A DNA stretch of 6,969 nt, taken from Fidelibacterota bacterium. Lineage in GTDB: Bacteria; Fidelibacterota; Marinisomatia; SCGC-AAA003-L08; TS1B11. Made by a program: the position numbers and the translations under genes. The notes below the pieces were generated by a model. It was not told the origin of the DNA and did no database searches. It saw only the letters and a program-made list of their open reading frames with translations. Shown one piece after another: positions 1-6,158 of the stretch (the stretch's first letter is position 1; the number at the start of each line of letters is the position of its first letter). The stretch is from the NCBI GenBank assembly GCA_022564085.1, contig JADFMC010000114.1, positions 1 to 6,969 of the forward strand, in the 5' to 3' direction.

Positions 1-2681
1 ACCGGCGGGGCGGCCTGCTGCCAGAGGGTGTAGCGCAGTGAGGGGCTGGTAATATTTTTGCTGGCCTCAAAATCGTCAATATAGGCCACGCCCAGCGGAT
101 TAGGATCGGGGATCACCTGGGCCAATTCCCCTTCGATACGGAACTTGCTGACGGCATCCGTTTCGAGCAACGGTAGACGATCGATTAACCGGGTAATGAA
201 CGGAGTTTCCCGGGCAAAACGGCCGTTGATGTCCCAGAGCATGTTTTGTATCGGTTCGGAGCCCACATCGACCCGGTCATCGACTATAGACTGGTTATAA
301 TACAGGCCGGTGAGTCCCAGGAACGAATTCTCTCCCAGATCCAGCTCGGCCCGGGTTCCCAGCATCACCCGCTTGTCGAATGAGAACAGAATGTTATCCT
401 CGTACTCGATGGTGACCTCCGGGTTGGAGTAGGTGGCCATGGCGGCTTCAAGGATGGTGAGTGTGCCGGTCATTTCATCGATTTTATAGTCTTTGTCCCG
501 GGTCAGCGGAACGCCGTTGATGAACACCGTCTCACTGCCGGGTACCCAGTTAAATCCCAGGTTGAAGACAGAGGCGCCGCGGCTGGTCTGCTGGATTTCA
601 ATATCGAAACGGGATTCGTTGTTCTTAGCATTGGTGTCTTTAGGCTTGTAATAGATGGCCGGTACGTTGAATACCGAATCATTATTGGCATCCTCGTGAA
701 ATTGGTCCCCATCGGGCGTGGTCTCGATCAGTTTGTTTCCGGGGGAAAAGTAATCGTGCTCCCCATCGGCTTCCATCCGGTCGAATCGAAAGTCCCCGTC
801 CAGGTCTTCCAGCTCGTAGCCGTAGATTTCCTTTAGGGCGGGATGGCTGGTGGCCAAGCCGGCCGTGTTGATGATATCGCGGGCTGCCGGCCTGGAAAAG
901 GTAGTATCACGGACATAGACGAAGGGCAACAGGGCCGGGAAATGCAGCTCGCCCAGACTCAGATTAACGATGCTGGGGTTGTCCACATCGACGGAATCAT
1001 CAAAGCCGGGGTTCTGATTGCTGTCCCACTGGTCCAGACCGAATATCCGCAGGTAGTTTTCGCCACTGGAAAAACGAGCTTCAGCGCCGGTGTCGCCTTT
1101 ACGGTCAACAATTCGAACGTGGAATCCCTGGCGCCGAATATTAATGCCCCCCAGACTATAGACATTCTTGAACTCCAGCGCCCAGGTGGGGTAAGTGGAG
1201 GTCTGGCCGCGGTCCTTGATCAGTTTCAAATTGATATCAACGGTATCAGCCACCTCAAAGAACAAATCTCCCACCGTGCTATCGATGGCCACCGAATCAG
1301 CGCTCACTTGCCGCCCGAGGCTATAGGCGATAGCGATAATGTCGTTGTCACTGGCCGACATGGCCAGGCGTATCCACCCCAGCTGGGCGTCAAATGTATA
1401 GTCCCTGCCCAGTTCCAGGCGCATAAAGTGGGCCTCGGCCTTATCATCGTTAAGGAATTCCGGTCGGCCAGGGTCAATATAGGCGATACCGGGATAGGTA
1501 TCGGATTGCTCCACGCTGGAGCGATAGACCTCCAACCAGCCCACTACCCGGTCCGATCTGTAGGTGTGGCGGCCCAGGTCATCAAGGGGGTAATAGGAGT
1601 TCCGGAATTGGGTGTCTAAGAAAAAATAGCGGCCTTTGAGATAGTGTTGATCACTGACCACGAAGGCTTCGCCCAACGCGTTGGACTTGGTCGATTTCCG
1701 GGAGCGCTCAATGGATGCCACCGATGTAAGGCTGAGGGGCCCGAACTGGGTGACCGCCTTGAGTCCGAACAGGCCACTGCTCTTGCCGCCGCTCCCGGTG
1801 GCGAACTGGGTCCCTGGCAAGGAGAGGGAAATGTTGCCGGCATCGATGCTCTTGAGTATGGCGTCCTCTTCGCCGCGGTAGGCGATTTTCATGTCGTTTT
1901 CCCACTCGAAATCGTTCTCGCTATCCTGATGTACCAGTATGGATACGCGGTCTCCGATAGTGCCTTCGATATCGAACCGTTGGGTCTGGTCGACATCAAG
2001 TTGCCAATTTTTGTTGGCCCGGAAATTGGTGAGGCTCTTGGACTGGTCCTTGAACACCATTCCGCCCTTGATGGCCACGTTGCCGGTGACACTGAGCGCC
2101 ACCCTCTGGCCGGCGATATCCGCGCCGATCAGTTCCAGGGTGCGTCGCCCTCGGCGGCGATCCTGTAAATCGGTGGTGAAGGACCGGCTCAGCCGCCGGC
2201 GCAATTCCACTCGCCAATTGTATTGGATCCTTTGTGGAATGTACCATTCCAGTTGTACCGTGCCGGAGACTTTCAACGGGGTGCCGTCATGGTCCTCATA
2301 GAAAGTAATATATTTGCCGGTTTGATCGATCTCGGACCAGGTCTCCAAATCCCGTGATATAATTTTCAACATGCTCGGGGCCCGCCAGTGAACCGACGCC
2401 GCTTGCTCCGCGACCAACGACTGCATGGTCTCAAGGGAATCCTGCTTGATAAAGGCGGAGATAGCTGCTAAGGTGGCGCTATCCGGTTTGGTTTCAGTCC
2501 AACCGATAAGTTGCAGACCGGGGGAAGGGGCCGGCGGTAGCGGCCCGGCAATAGTAGCGGCCAGGCGGTCGGGGAGTTGTAGCTGCCAGGTACGCACGGA
2601 ATCGCCGTCGGCTCCCGTCAATATTTGGGAGCCGATAATAATCAGCGCAATGAGCCCTCCTAGCACCCGATGTCGTAACAC
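1..2681 (-). CDS. sprA: SprA/Sov-like outer-membrane translocon protein of type IX secretion, N-terminal 893 residues (runs off left edge)
   Basis: The frame is open without a stop from the GTG at 2681 to base 1, so only the first 893 codons are visible; SprA proteins are usually over 2000 residues. Residues 1-24 look like a Sec signal peptide: basic start (LRHR), hydrophobic core (GGLIALIIIG) and a likely cut after TGA. SprA-like blocks follow: GNVAIKGG from residue 200, GNISLSLPGTQFATGSGG from 282 and then LFGLKAVTQFGPLS, RDYTFDAQLGWIRL at 426-439, NVYSLGG at 506-512, a surface-loop-like INGVPLTRDKDYKID near 721, and AYIDDFEAS around 867. In known type IX systems SprA is the giant outer-membrane barrel through which cargo passes. 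GTG is chosen because an in-frame TAA lies 7 codons upstream and AGGAA sits 7 bases before it. It is probably the last visible gene of the BMC-P/rdgB operon. Family assignment is from recalled motifs, not a search. Confidence 0.9.
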   Translation of the reverse strand, partial: MLRHRVLGGLIALIIIGSQILTGADGDSVRTWQLQLPDRLAATIAGPLPPAPSPGLQLIGWTETKPDSATLAAISAFIKQDSLETMQSLVAEQAASVHWRAPSMLKIISRDLETWSEIDQTGKYITFYEDHDGTPLKVSGTVQLEWYIPQRIQYNWRVELRRRLSRSFTTDLQDRRRGRRTLELIGADIAGQRVALSVTGNVAIKGGMVFKDQSKSLTNFRANKNWQLDVDQTQRFDIEGTIGDRVSILVHQDSENDFEWENDMKIAYRGEEDAILKSIDAGNISLSLPGTQFATGSGGKSSGLFGLKAVTQFGPLSLTSVASIERSRKSTKSNALGEAFVVSDQHYLKGRYFFLDTQFRNSYYPLDDLGRHTYRSDRVVGWLEVYRSSVEQSDTYPGIAYIDPGRPEFLNDDKAEAHFMRLELGRDYTFDAQLGWIRLAMSASDNDIIAIAYSLGRQVSADSVAIDSTVGDLFFEVADTVDINLKLIKDRGQTSTYPTWALEFKNVYSLGGINIRRQGFHVRIVDRKGDTGAEARFSSGENYLRIFGLDQWDSNQNPGFDDSVDVDNPSIVNLSLGELHFPALLPFVYVRDTTFSRPAARDIINTAGLATSHPALKEIYGYELEDLDGDFRFDRMEADGEHDYFSPGNKLIETTPDGDQFHEDANNDSVFNVPAIYYKPKDTNAKNNESRFDIEIQQTSRGASVFNLGFNWVPGSETVFINGVPLTRDKDYKIDEMTGTLTILEAAMATYSNPEVTIEYEDNILFSFDKRVMLGTRAELDLGENSFLGLTGLYYNQSIVDDRVDVGSEPIQNMLWDINGRFARETPFITRLIDRLPLLETDAVSKFRIEGELAQVIPDPNPLGVAYIDDFEASKNITSPSLRYTLWQQAAPP

Positions 2682-2688
2682 CTGCCAG

Positions 2689-2693
2689 TTCCT
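2689..2693 (-). promoter_or_regulatory. Ribosome binding site for sprA
   Basis: AGGAA on the minus strand lies 7 bases before the GTG at 2681. This supports that start over the next in-frame GTG five codons later, which has only a weak AGGTG 12 bases upstream. The in-frame TAA just upstream excludes longer versions. Confidence 0.55.
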
Positions 2694-2734
2694 AGTTACT
2701 TAAACCACGTAACAAAAACCGGTAACAGAGGTGC

Positions 2735-3352
2735 CTAAGCTTTGGTCTCCTCGAGAAGGTTAGTGCTGAAAGTATGGTCGAGCTGGCGACACAGGGCCTC
2801 AAAGGCGATCGCGCGGTGAGAGCGGGCCTGTTTTTGGGCCAGCGGCATCTGGGCAAAGGTACGTGTTTCGCCGTCGGGCTGGAAAACCGGGTCGTATCCA
2901 AAACCGGCCGTGCCCCGGGACCTGGTGGTGATGGTGCCGGGCACAGTCCCTTCGGCCGTTAGCTCCCCGTGGGCATCCACAAAGGCGGCGCAAGTGCTGA
3001 AGCGGGCGGTGCGTTGAGCCGGCGGCAGCCCTTTAAGCAGTGCCATCAGTTTAGCTACATTCTCCTCGTAGCTGGCGTTGGGACCGGCAAACCGGGCGGT
3101 ATAAACTCCCGGGGCGCCATCTAAGGCGTCCACCGCCAGGCCGGTATCATCGGCGATGGCCGGGAGCCCGGTAGCGGCGTGGACGGCCCGAGCCTTGAGC
3201 AGGGCGTTCTGCTCCAAAGTGGTACCGGTCTCCTCCACGGCGCCCAGGTCCGGGAAATCCCGCATACTCAACAAGTTTACCGGCAGATCTCTAAAAATAG
3301 CCTCGATCTCCTTAAATTTATCCCGGTTCCAGGTAGCCACCACCCACTTCAC
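2735..3352 (-). CDS. rdgB: RdgB/HAM1-family XTP/dITP diphosphatase (non-canonical purine NTP pyrophosphatase)
   Basis: A 205-residue cytoplasmic enzyme of normal family length. The family hydrolyses dITP, XTP and ITP to monophosphate and pyrophosphate, keeping deaminated purines out of DNA and RNA. Visible motifs: N-terminal substrate loop VVATWNRDKFKEI (3-15), VEETGTTLEQNALLKA (39-54) with metal-binding glutamates, ADDTGLAVDALDGAPGVYTARFAG split around 67-90 with the acidic pair D68/D69, GFGYDPVF (150-157), and SHRAIAFEAL (178-187). The N-terminal loop is odd: the usual TGNxGK reads TWNRDK, keeping Asn9 and Lys12 but losing both glycines. The start is GTG at 3352, overlapping the upstream vertex gene stop as GTGA, which suggests translational coupling. 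sprA begins 53 bases downstream. The family is clear; partnership with the microcompartment genes is only inferred from the overlap. Confidence 0.94.
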   Translation of the reverse strand: MKWVVATWNRDKFKEIEAIFRDLPVNLLSMRDFPDLGAVEETGTTLEQNALLKARAVHAATGLPAIADDTGLAVDALDGAPGVYTARFAGPNASYEENVAKLMALLKGLPPAQRTARFSTCAAFVDAHGELTAEGTVPGTITTRSRGTAGFGYDPVFQPDGETRTFAQMPLAQKQARSHRAIAFEALCRQLDHTFSTNLLEETKA

Positions 3353-3615
3353 AGGTCTATCCGGTCGATATGCCCCACCACGGCCGCGTCCAAGGCGGTG
3401 AATTTACGGTCGAAGGGGAAGGACGCTTCCTTGGACGTGACATAGTAGACCAGTTCTCCAGCGCCGGCCTGCTGACTATCGGCCGCCACCAGGAAATCGC
3501 CCTGCGGCCGGGAGCCTGTAACCTCCATCGGTTGCAGGATCAGCAACTTTAGCCCCTCCAGGTCGGGCAGCTTGCGGGTGGCCCAGACTCTGCCGATTAC
3601 TTTGGCAATCCTCAT
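3349..3615 (-). CDS. EutN/CcmL-family bacterial microcompartment vertex protein (BMC-P), second copy
   Basis: An 88-residue protein of the size expected for a single BMC-P domain, whose pentamers cap the vertices of polyhedral microcompartment shells. It starts MRIAKVIGRVWATRK, has the family's EGLKLLILQPM segment (20-30), the AADSQQAGAGELVYYV core (44-59) and ends ALDAAVVGHIDRI (74-86). Compared with the preceding copy, VDAVGAG is replaced by ADSQQAG, and the GSSAR stretch after the core is replaced by SKEASFPF, so it is a diverged paralogue and not a recent duplicate. ATG at 3615 overlaps the first vertex gene's stop as ATGA. A GAGG almost touches this ATG, so translation probably depends on coupling. 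Its own TGA overlaps the rdgB start. Which microcompartment it serves cannot be told from this window. Confidence 0.9.
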   Translation of the reverse strand: MRIAKVIGRVWATRKLPDLEGLKLLILQPMEVTGSRPQGDFLVAADSQQAGAGELVYYVTSKEASFPFDRKFTALDAAVVGHIDRIDL

Positions 3616-3884
3616 ACCTCGGTAAATTCCGCCTGGTCAACAATCGCCATGATGACCGTGTCAACCGGTTTATTGTGGGTGGTGGAGGTTAGGCGGGCGG
3701 AGCTCCCCGAAGCGCACAACACCAACTCGCCGGCCCCGGCGCCCACGGCATCCACAGCGATGGCAAAATCGCTTTTTAGGCGCAACTTATCGTCCACCTT
3801 CTTCACGATCTGAAATTTCAAACCCTGTAGACTTTCTTCTTTCTTGGTAGCCCACACGGTCCCAACCACCCGTCCTAGGAACAT
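3612..3884 (-). CDS. EutN/CcmL-family bacterial microcompartment vertex protein (BMC-P), first copy
   Basis: A 90-residue BMC-P protein, first gene of the lower operon. It shows the classic pattern MFLGRVVGTVWATKK (1-15), LQGLKFQIVKK (19-29), AIAVDAVGAGAGELVLCASGSSAR (41-64) and PVDTVIMAIVD (73-83). In the known family such proteins form pentamers at shell vertices around encapsulated enzymes. I chose ATG at 3884 over TTG at 3890: AAAGGG lies 6 bases before the ATG but abuts the TTG, and family members start at M-F-L-G. A sigma70-like promoter lies just upstream (3913-3941), implying a leader of only about 22 bases. Its TGA overlaps the next vertex gene's ATG. No BMC-H gene or signature enzyme is nearby, so the cargo is unknown. 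Confidence 0.93.
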   Translation of the reverse strand: MFLGRVVGTVWATKKEESLQGLKFQIVKKVDDKLRLKSDFAIAVDAVGAGAGELVLCASGSSARLTSTTHNKPVDTVIMAIVDQAEFTEV

Positions 3885-3890
3885 AGTCAA

Positions 3891-3896
3891 CCCTTT
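3891..3896 (-). promoter_or_regulatory. Ribosome binding site for the first BMC-P gene
   Basis: AAAGGG on the minus strand, 6 bases before ATG at 3884. The alternative TTG at 3890 directly abuts it with no spacer, so this site decides the start. Confidence 0.75.
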
Positions 3897-3912
3897 TTAA
3901 TCAGTGCATTTA

Positions 3913-3941
3913 ATGTTATGTCCATCAATCTGCCTTGTCAA
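3913..3941 (-). promoter_or_regulatory. Sigma70-like promoter of the BMC-P/rdgB/sprA operon
   Basis: On the minus strand a perfect TTGACA -35 box (3941-3936) is followed by a 17-base spacer and TAACAT (3918-3913), a 4 of 6 match to TATAAT. Transcription would start near 3906, about 22 bases before the ATG of the first BMC-P gene. No operator is obvious, although AT-rich TTTAATATTTA lies 25 bases upstream of the -35 box. This is a pattern match only. Confidence 0.68.
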
Positions 3942-4019
3942 TGGGATTTGCAACCGGAGTGCCCGCTAAATATTAAACCTGTCTTCTACTAACGGCTAAT
4001 CAGGGGCTACGTTCCGTTT

Positions 4020-4136
4020 TGCCTTACCACCGGCACTTTCCCCGCCCTTGGCGGGAACAAACGTGGCGCTCCCTCGCCGTGAGACTGAGAGGGGATGAGA
4101 GCTGCCCTAGTCCCGGGAATGCCTGGTGGTAAAGCA
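4020..4136 (-). repeat. Structured element bounded by long imperfect inverted repeats (MITE-like repeat or ncRNA candidate)
   Basis: On the minus strand GCTTTACCACC (4135-4125) can pair with GGTGGTAAGGC (4031-4021) over 11 positions with one G-U pair. After a single bulged A, GGCATT (4123-4118) pairs with AGTGCC (4037-4032), giving a helix of about 17-18 base pairs including an outer U-A. The enclosed sequence holds two more hairpins: GGCG/CGCC with a 6-base loop (4065-4078) and CCCGCC/GGCGGG with a 3-base loop (4041-4055). The G-U pair becomes C-A on the other strand, slightly favouring a minus-strand RNA. No target-site duplication is evident. It could be a dispersed intergenic repeat, a leader RNA or decayed mobile DNA. 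Folding was done by eye. Confidence 0.5.
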
Positions 4137-4178
4137 GCCGGCTCCACCTGTCGTTTTCTACATATCCCGATAGTTCAG

Positions 4179-4194
4179 TCCGCCAGCTGGCGGA
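4179..4194. repeat. Perfect 16-bp palindrome
   Basis: TCCGCCAGCTGGCGGA equals its own reverse complement. As RNA it gives a 6-bp GC-rich stem with an AGCT loop, about 120 bases beyond the stop of the receiver-kinase gene. No T run follows on either strand, so it is not a standard intrinsic terminator. It could be a dispersed REP-like unit, a protein-binding site or a transcript 3' end stabiliser. Confidence 0.7.
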
Positions 4195-4312
4195 TCAGCA
4201 AGTTCCAGGCTCACACATTCAACTTGATGGGGAACTCCCGGAATCGCAACTCACTCGAATGCCGGCTTGGGCCTGGGTATGATACGCCTGAGGGCGGTAG
4301 GTCCCAGTGGTA

Positions 4313-5425
4313 TCAGGCCACCGGGAGGTGCAGCCGGAACCGGGCGCCGGATTGGGCACCTCCATCCAGGATCAAATCGCCATCCATACGTTTGGCCAGC
4401 TCCAATGCCACCGTAAGCCCTAATCCGAGGCCGGGCGAGGATTCATGCTGCGGCAGGCGCGAGAACGGTTCGAAGACAGCCTCACGCTGCTCCTCTGGGA
4501 TTCCGGGACCCTCATTTTCCAACTCGAAGCAGACCAGATGTTCTCCCTCCAACCAACAGCGGAGGGTAACCGTTGTGCCGGGAGTACTATATTTACTGGC
4601 GTTGTCAATCAGATTTCCAAGCACCTGCTCCACGGCGGTGGCATCGGCCATCACCAGGGGCAGGCCGGGGGCTATTTCCGTGACGAACTTGAGGTTACGC
4701 CGCTCCAGTATCAACCCCCAGGTATCATCCAATTGCTTAATGATCTGAAGCGGGTCCTCCGCTTCCTTGTTCATGACCCAGGTGCCGCTTTCGACCCGTG
4801 AGAGGTTTTCGATACCCTCAATCAAGTAGAGCAGATGATTTACGTTATGGTTAATGGCTTCGAGATACCGGGTTTGCTTCCCGGTCAGGTCACCGCCAAA
4901 TCCTTCCGTGAACAGCTGCAGAAACTCCTTGATAACGGCCACCGGCGATTTTAGCTGGTGTCCGGCCTGGTTAAAGAATCTGCTCTTCCGCTTTTCCCGT
5001 GCAAGACTTTCGTCCGCCATCCGCAAGGCATGCAGCCACCGGAGGTATTTATCATATTTGGTTACGATATAGATCAGGTGCTCGAGACTAAAAGGCTTAG
5101 TCAGATAGTCGTCCACCTGGTTGGCAATGATATCATCCTGAAAATCCAGCTCCATTCCGGTCATGATAATGGCCACCAGGTCCGGTCGCAGCTCTTTGGC
5201 CCGCTTAACCAGGTCAAAGCCGTTGGAATCGGGTAGACTCAGATCAATGATGGCCAGATGGAATTCCCGTTCTCCCAACCGCTCCAGGGCAGTGGCCCCG
5301 TCGCAGGCCACCACTATGGAATAGCCATTATGCGAAAGCACCTCATCGAGGAAGGAACAGATGCTGGGTTCATCGTCCACCACCAGCACCGACAGCTGGA
5401 AATCGTGGTCCCGGGCGTTACTCAT
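4313..5425 (-). CDS. Receiver-histidine kinase hybrid (REC-HisKA-HATPase), soluble
   Basis: A 370-residue cytoplasmic signalling protein with no membrane segment. Residues 11-125 form a receiver domain: acidic pair D17/D18, phospho-acceptor D61 (IIDLSLPDSNG), T89 (IMTG) and K110 (LTKPF). A helical linker leads to a HisKA dimerisation domain with H156 (GHQLKSP). The ATP-binding domain follows: N box NLIDNASKYS (271-280), G1 ENEGPGIP (303-310), F box FEPF (318-321) and GLGLGL (332-337). The residue after the histidine is Gln instead of the usual Glu/Asp, and the G1 Asp position is Asn304; both variants occur in this superfamily, so activity is likely but not assured. The receiver at the N-terminus implies that its phosphorylation controls the attached kinase. 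The gene overlaps the preceding one by 8 bases, has AAGG just before its ATG, and ends the operon. Confidence 0.92.
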   Translation of the reverse strand: MSNARDHDFQLSVLVVDDEPSICSFLDEVLSHNGYSIVVACDGATALERLGEREFHLAIIDLSLPDSNGFDLVKRAKELRPDLVAIIMTGMELDFQDDIIANQVDDYLTKPFSLEHLIYIVTKYDKYLRWLHALRMADESLAREKRKSRFFNQAGHQLKSPVAVIKEFLQLFTEGFGGDLTGKQTRYLEAINHNVNHLLYLIEGIENLSRVESGTWVMNKEAEDPLQIIKQLDDTWGLILERRNLKFVTEIAPGLPLVMADATAVEQVLGNLIDNASKYSTPGTTVTLRCWLEGEHLVCFELENEGPGIPEEQREAVFEPFSRLPQHESSPGLGLGLTVALELAKRMDGDLILDGGAQSGARFRLHLPVA

Positions 5426-6158
5426 GTTGCCTTAAGGGGAAGTAAATAGCCAGGGTCAAACGTTCGCCATAGGCAGCAAGGTCCAGGTTTCCGCCGTGGT
5501 TGCGCAGCACCGGCAACAGCATCCCCAGCCCCAGGTCAGTGTCGTGATTGGGGCTTATTTGGTATGGATTAAGAAATTCCGTCAGATCCTCCTGCTCAAA
5601 CATTGTAGTCTTGATCGTGAGTTGCAAGCGCAGATAGACTCCCGGCGTGCTATCCAGGACCATACCGGCCAGTTGTGCCGCATCCATCCACTGTGAGTCC
5701 AGCAGCAAGACGGCATCAACCGTGGCGGTTTCCTCTGCCAGTAAGCAGAGATTAGCCAGCAGGGAGCGCACAGACGGCTCCTCCACCAATATTGGTGGGC
5801 AGTCCCCCTGCGTAGTGACAGTCACCGTAAAGTTATGTTCAGCGGCCTGCCGGGCACATACTTCATTTGCCAGGGCGGACAGGTCCAGTTCAATCCGCAT
5901 GGGAGACACTACGTGGAAGTAGGCCGTCAAACGGGTGTTCAGCCTGATCCCGGACTTTAGAGCATCTTTCATGGGCGGGAGGTATTTGCCTAAAACCTCC
6001 TTATCCAGCGAGCTTATATCCAACAGTGAAATATAGCCCTTGAACACACTGTAGTAATTGTTGGAATCGTGTACAATTTTCTGGATCAGCTTGCGCAGGG
6101 CGTGATCCTTCCGGCGTAGCACTTGGTTAAGGCTCGCCTCGGTTTCAACGGCGCTCAT
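5418..6158 (-). CDS. Degenerate soluble histidine kinase-like protein (phosphotransferase or pseudokinase candidate)
   Basis: A 246-residue protein with no signal peptide, membrane segment or sensor domain. Residues 15-85 resemble a DHp helical hairpin with the motif IVHDSNNYYSVFKGYISLL around H30, like the HDFNN motif of CckA-type hybrid kinases. The rest matches a HATPase fold by position, but key parts are eroded. The N box reads NLCLLAEETA (136-145), with one Asn kept. The G1 motif DxGxG is absent where TIKTTMF (181-187) stands. The F box is FLNPY. Only DLGLGMLLPVLRNHGG (208-223) stays kinase-like. I infer that it binds ATP poorly and passes phosphate through H30, in the manner of ChpT or Spo0B, or that it is a regulatory pseudokinase. 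The start overlaps the HD-GYP stop as ATGA, with AAGGA just upstream; its own stop lies inside the next gene. Confidence 0.8.
   Translation of the reverse strand: MSAVETEASLNQVLRRKDHALRKLIQKIVHDSNNYYSVFKGYISLLDISSLDKEVLGKYLPPMKDALKSGIRLNTRLTAYFHVVSPMRIELDLSALANEVCARQAAEHNFTVTVTTQGDCPPILVEEPSVRSLLANLCLLAEETATVDAVLLLDSQWMDAAQLAGMVLDSTPGVYLRLQLTIKTTMFEQEDLTEFLNPYQISPNHDTDLGLGMLLPVLRNHGGNLDLAAYGERLTLAIYFPLRQHE

Larger units (their letters stand above)
3885..4312. other. Intergenic region between the signalling operon and the BMC-P/rdgB/sprA operon
   Basis: This 428-base gap holds, in minus-strand order from the kinase stop: about 120 bases without recognised content; a 16-bp palindrome (4179-4194); a 117-base inverted-repeat element (4020-4136); about 78 bases ending in AT-rich sequence; and then the promoter and ribosome site of the first BMC-P gene. 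Plus-strand frames here are short or run antisense into the kinase gene, and I see no credible coding frame, tRNA or known riboswitch. No hairpin followed by a T run was found, so termination of the upstream operon is unexplained. Confidence 0.75.

Noticed and set aside
843..1619. Open plus-strand frame of 258 codons
   Set aside because: It lies wholly antisense to the continuous SprA-like frame, which has recognisable family motifs; the translation shows no domain I know.
1616..2247. Short minus-strand frames in other phases across the sprA region, suggesting a frameshifted gene
   Set aside because: The SprA-like frame reads unbroken from 2681 to 1 with sensible protein throughout, so no frameshift is needed.
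3885..3890. TTG at 3890 as start of the first BMC-P gene
   Set aside because: The ribosome site AAAGGG directly abuts it, while ATG at 3884 has correct spacing and the usual MFLG family start.
4041..4055. CCCGCC-GGCGGG hairpin as an intrinsic terminator
   Set aside because: No T tract follows on either strand; it is better seen as part of the 4020-4136 structure.
4020..4150. Cobalamin or similar riboswitch in the intergenic gap
   Set aside because: Some GC-rich pieces hint at one, but no conserved riboswitch core is recognisable, and the element lies upstream of the predicted promoter.
4095..4748. Plus-strand frame of 217 codons starting in the intergenic gap
   Set aside because: Two thirds of it is antisense to the kinase ATP-binding domain, and its protein has no recognisable features.
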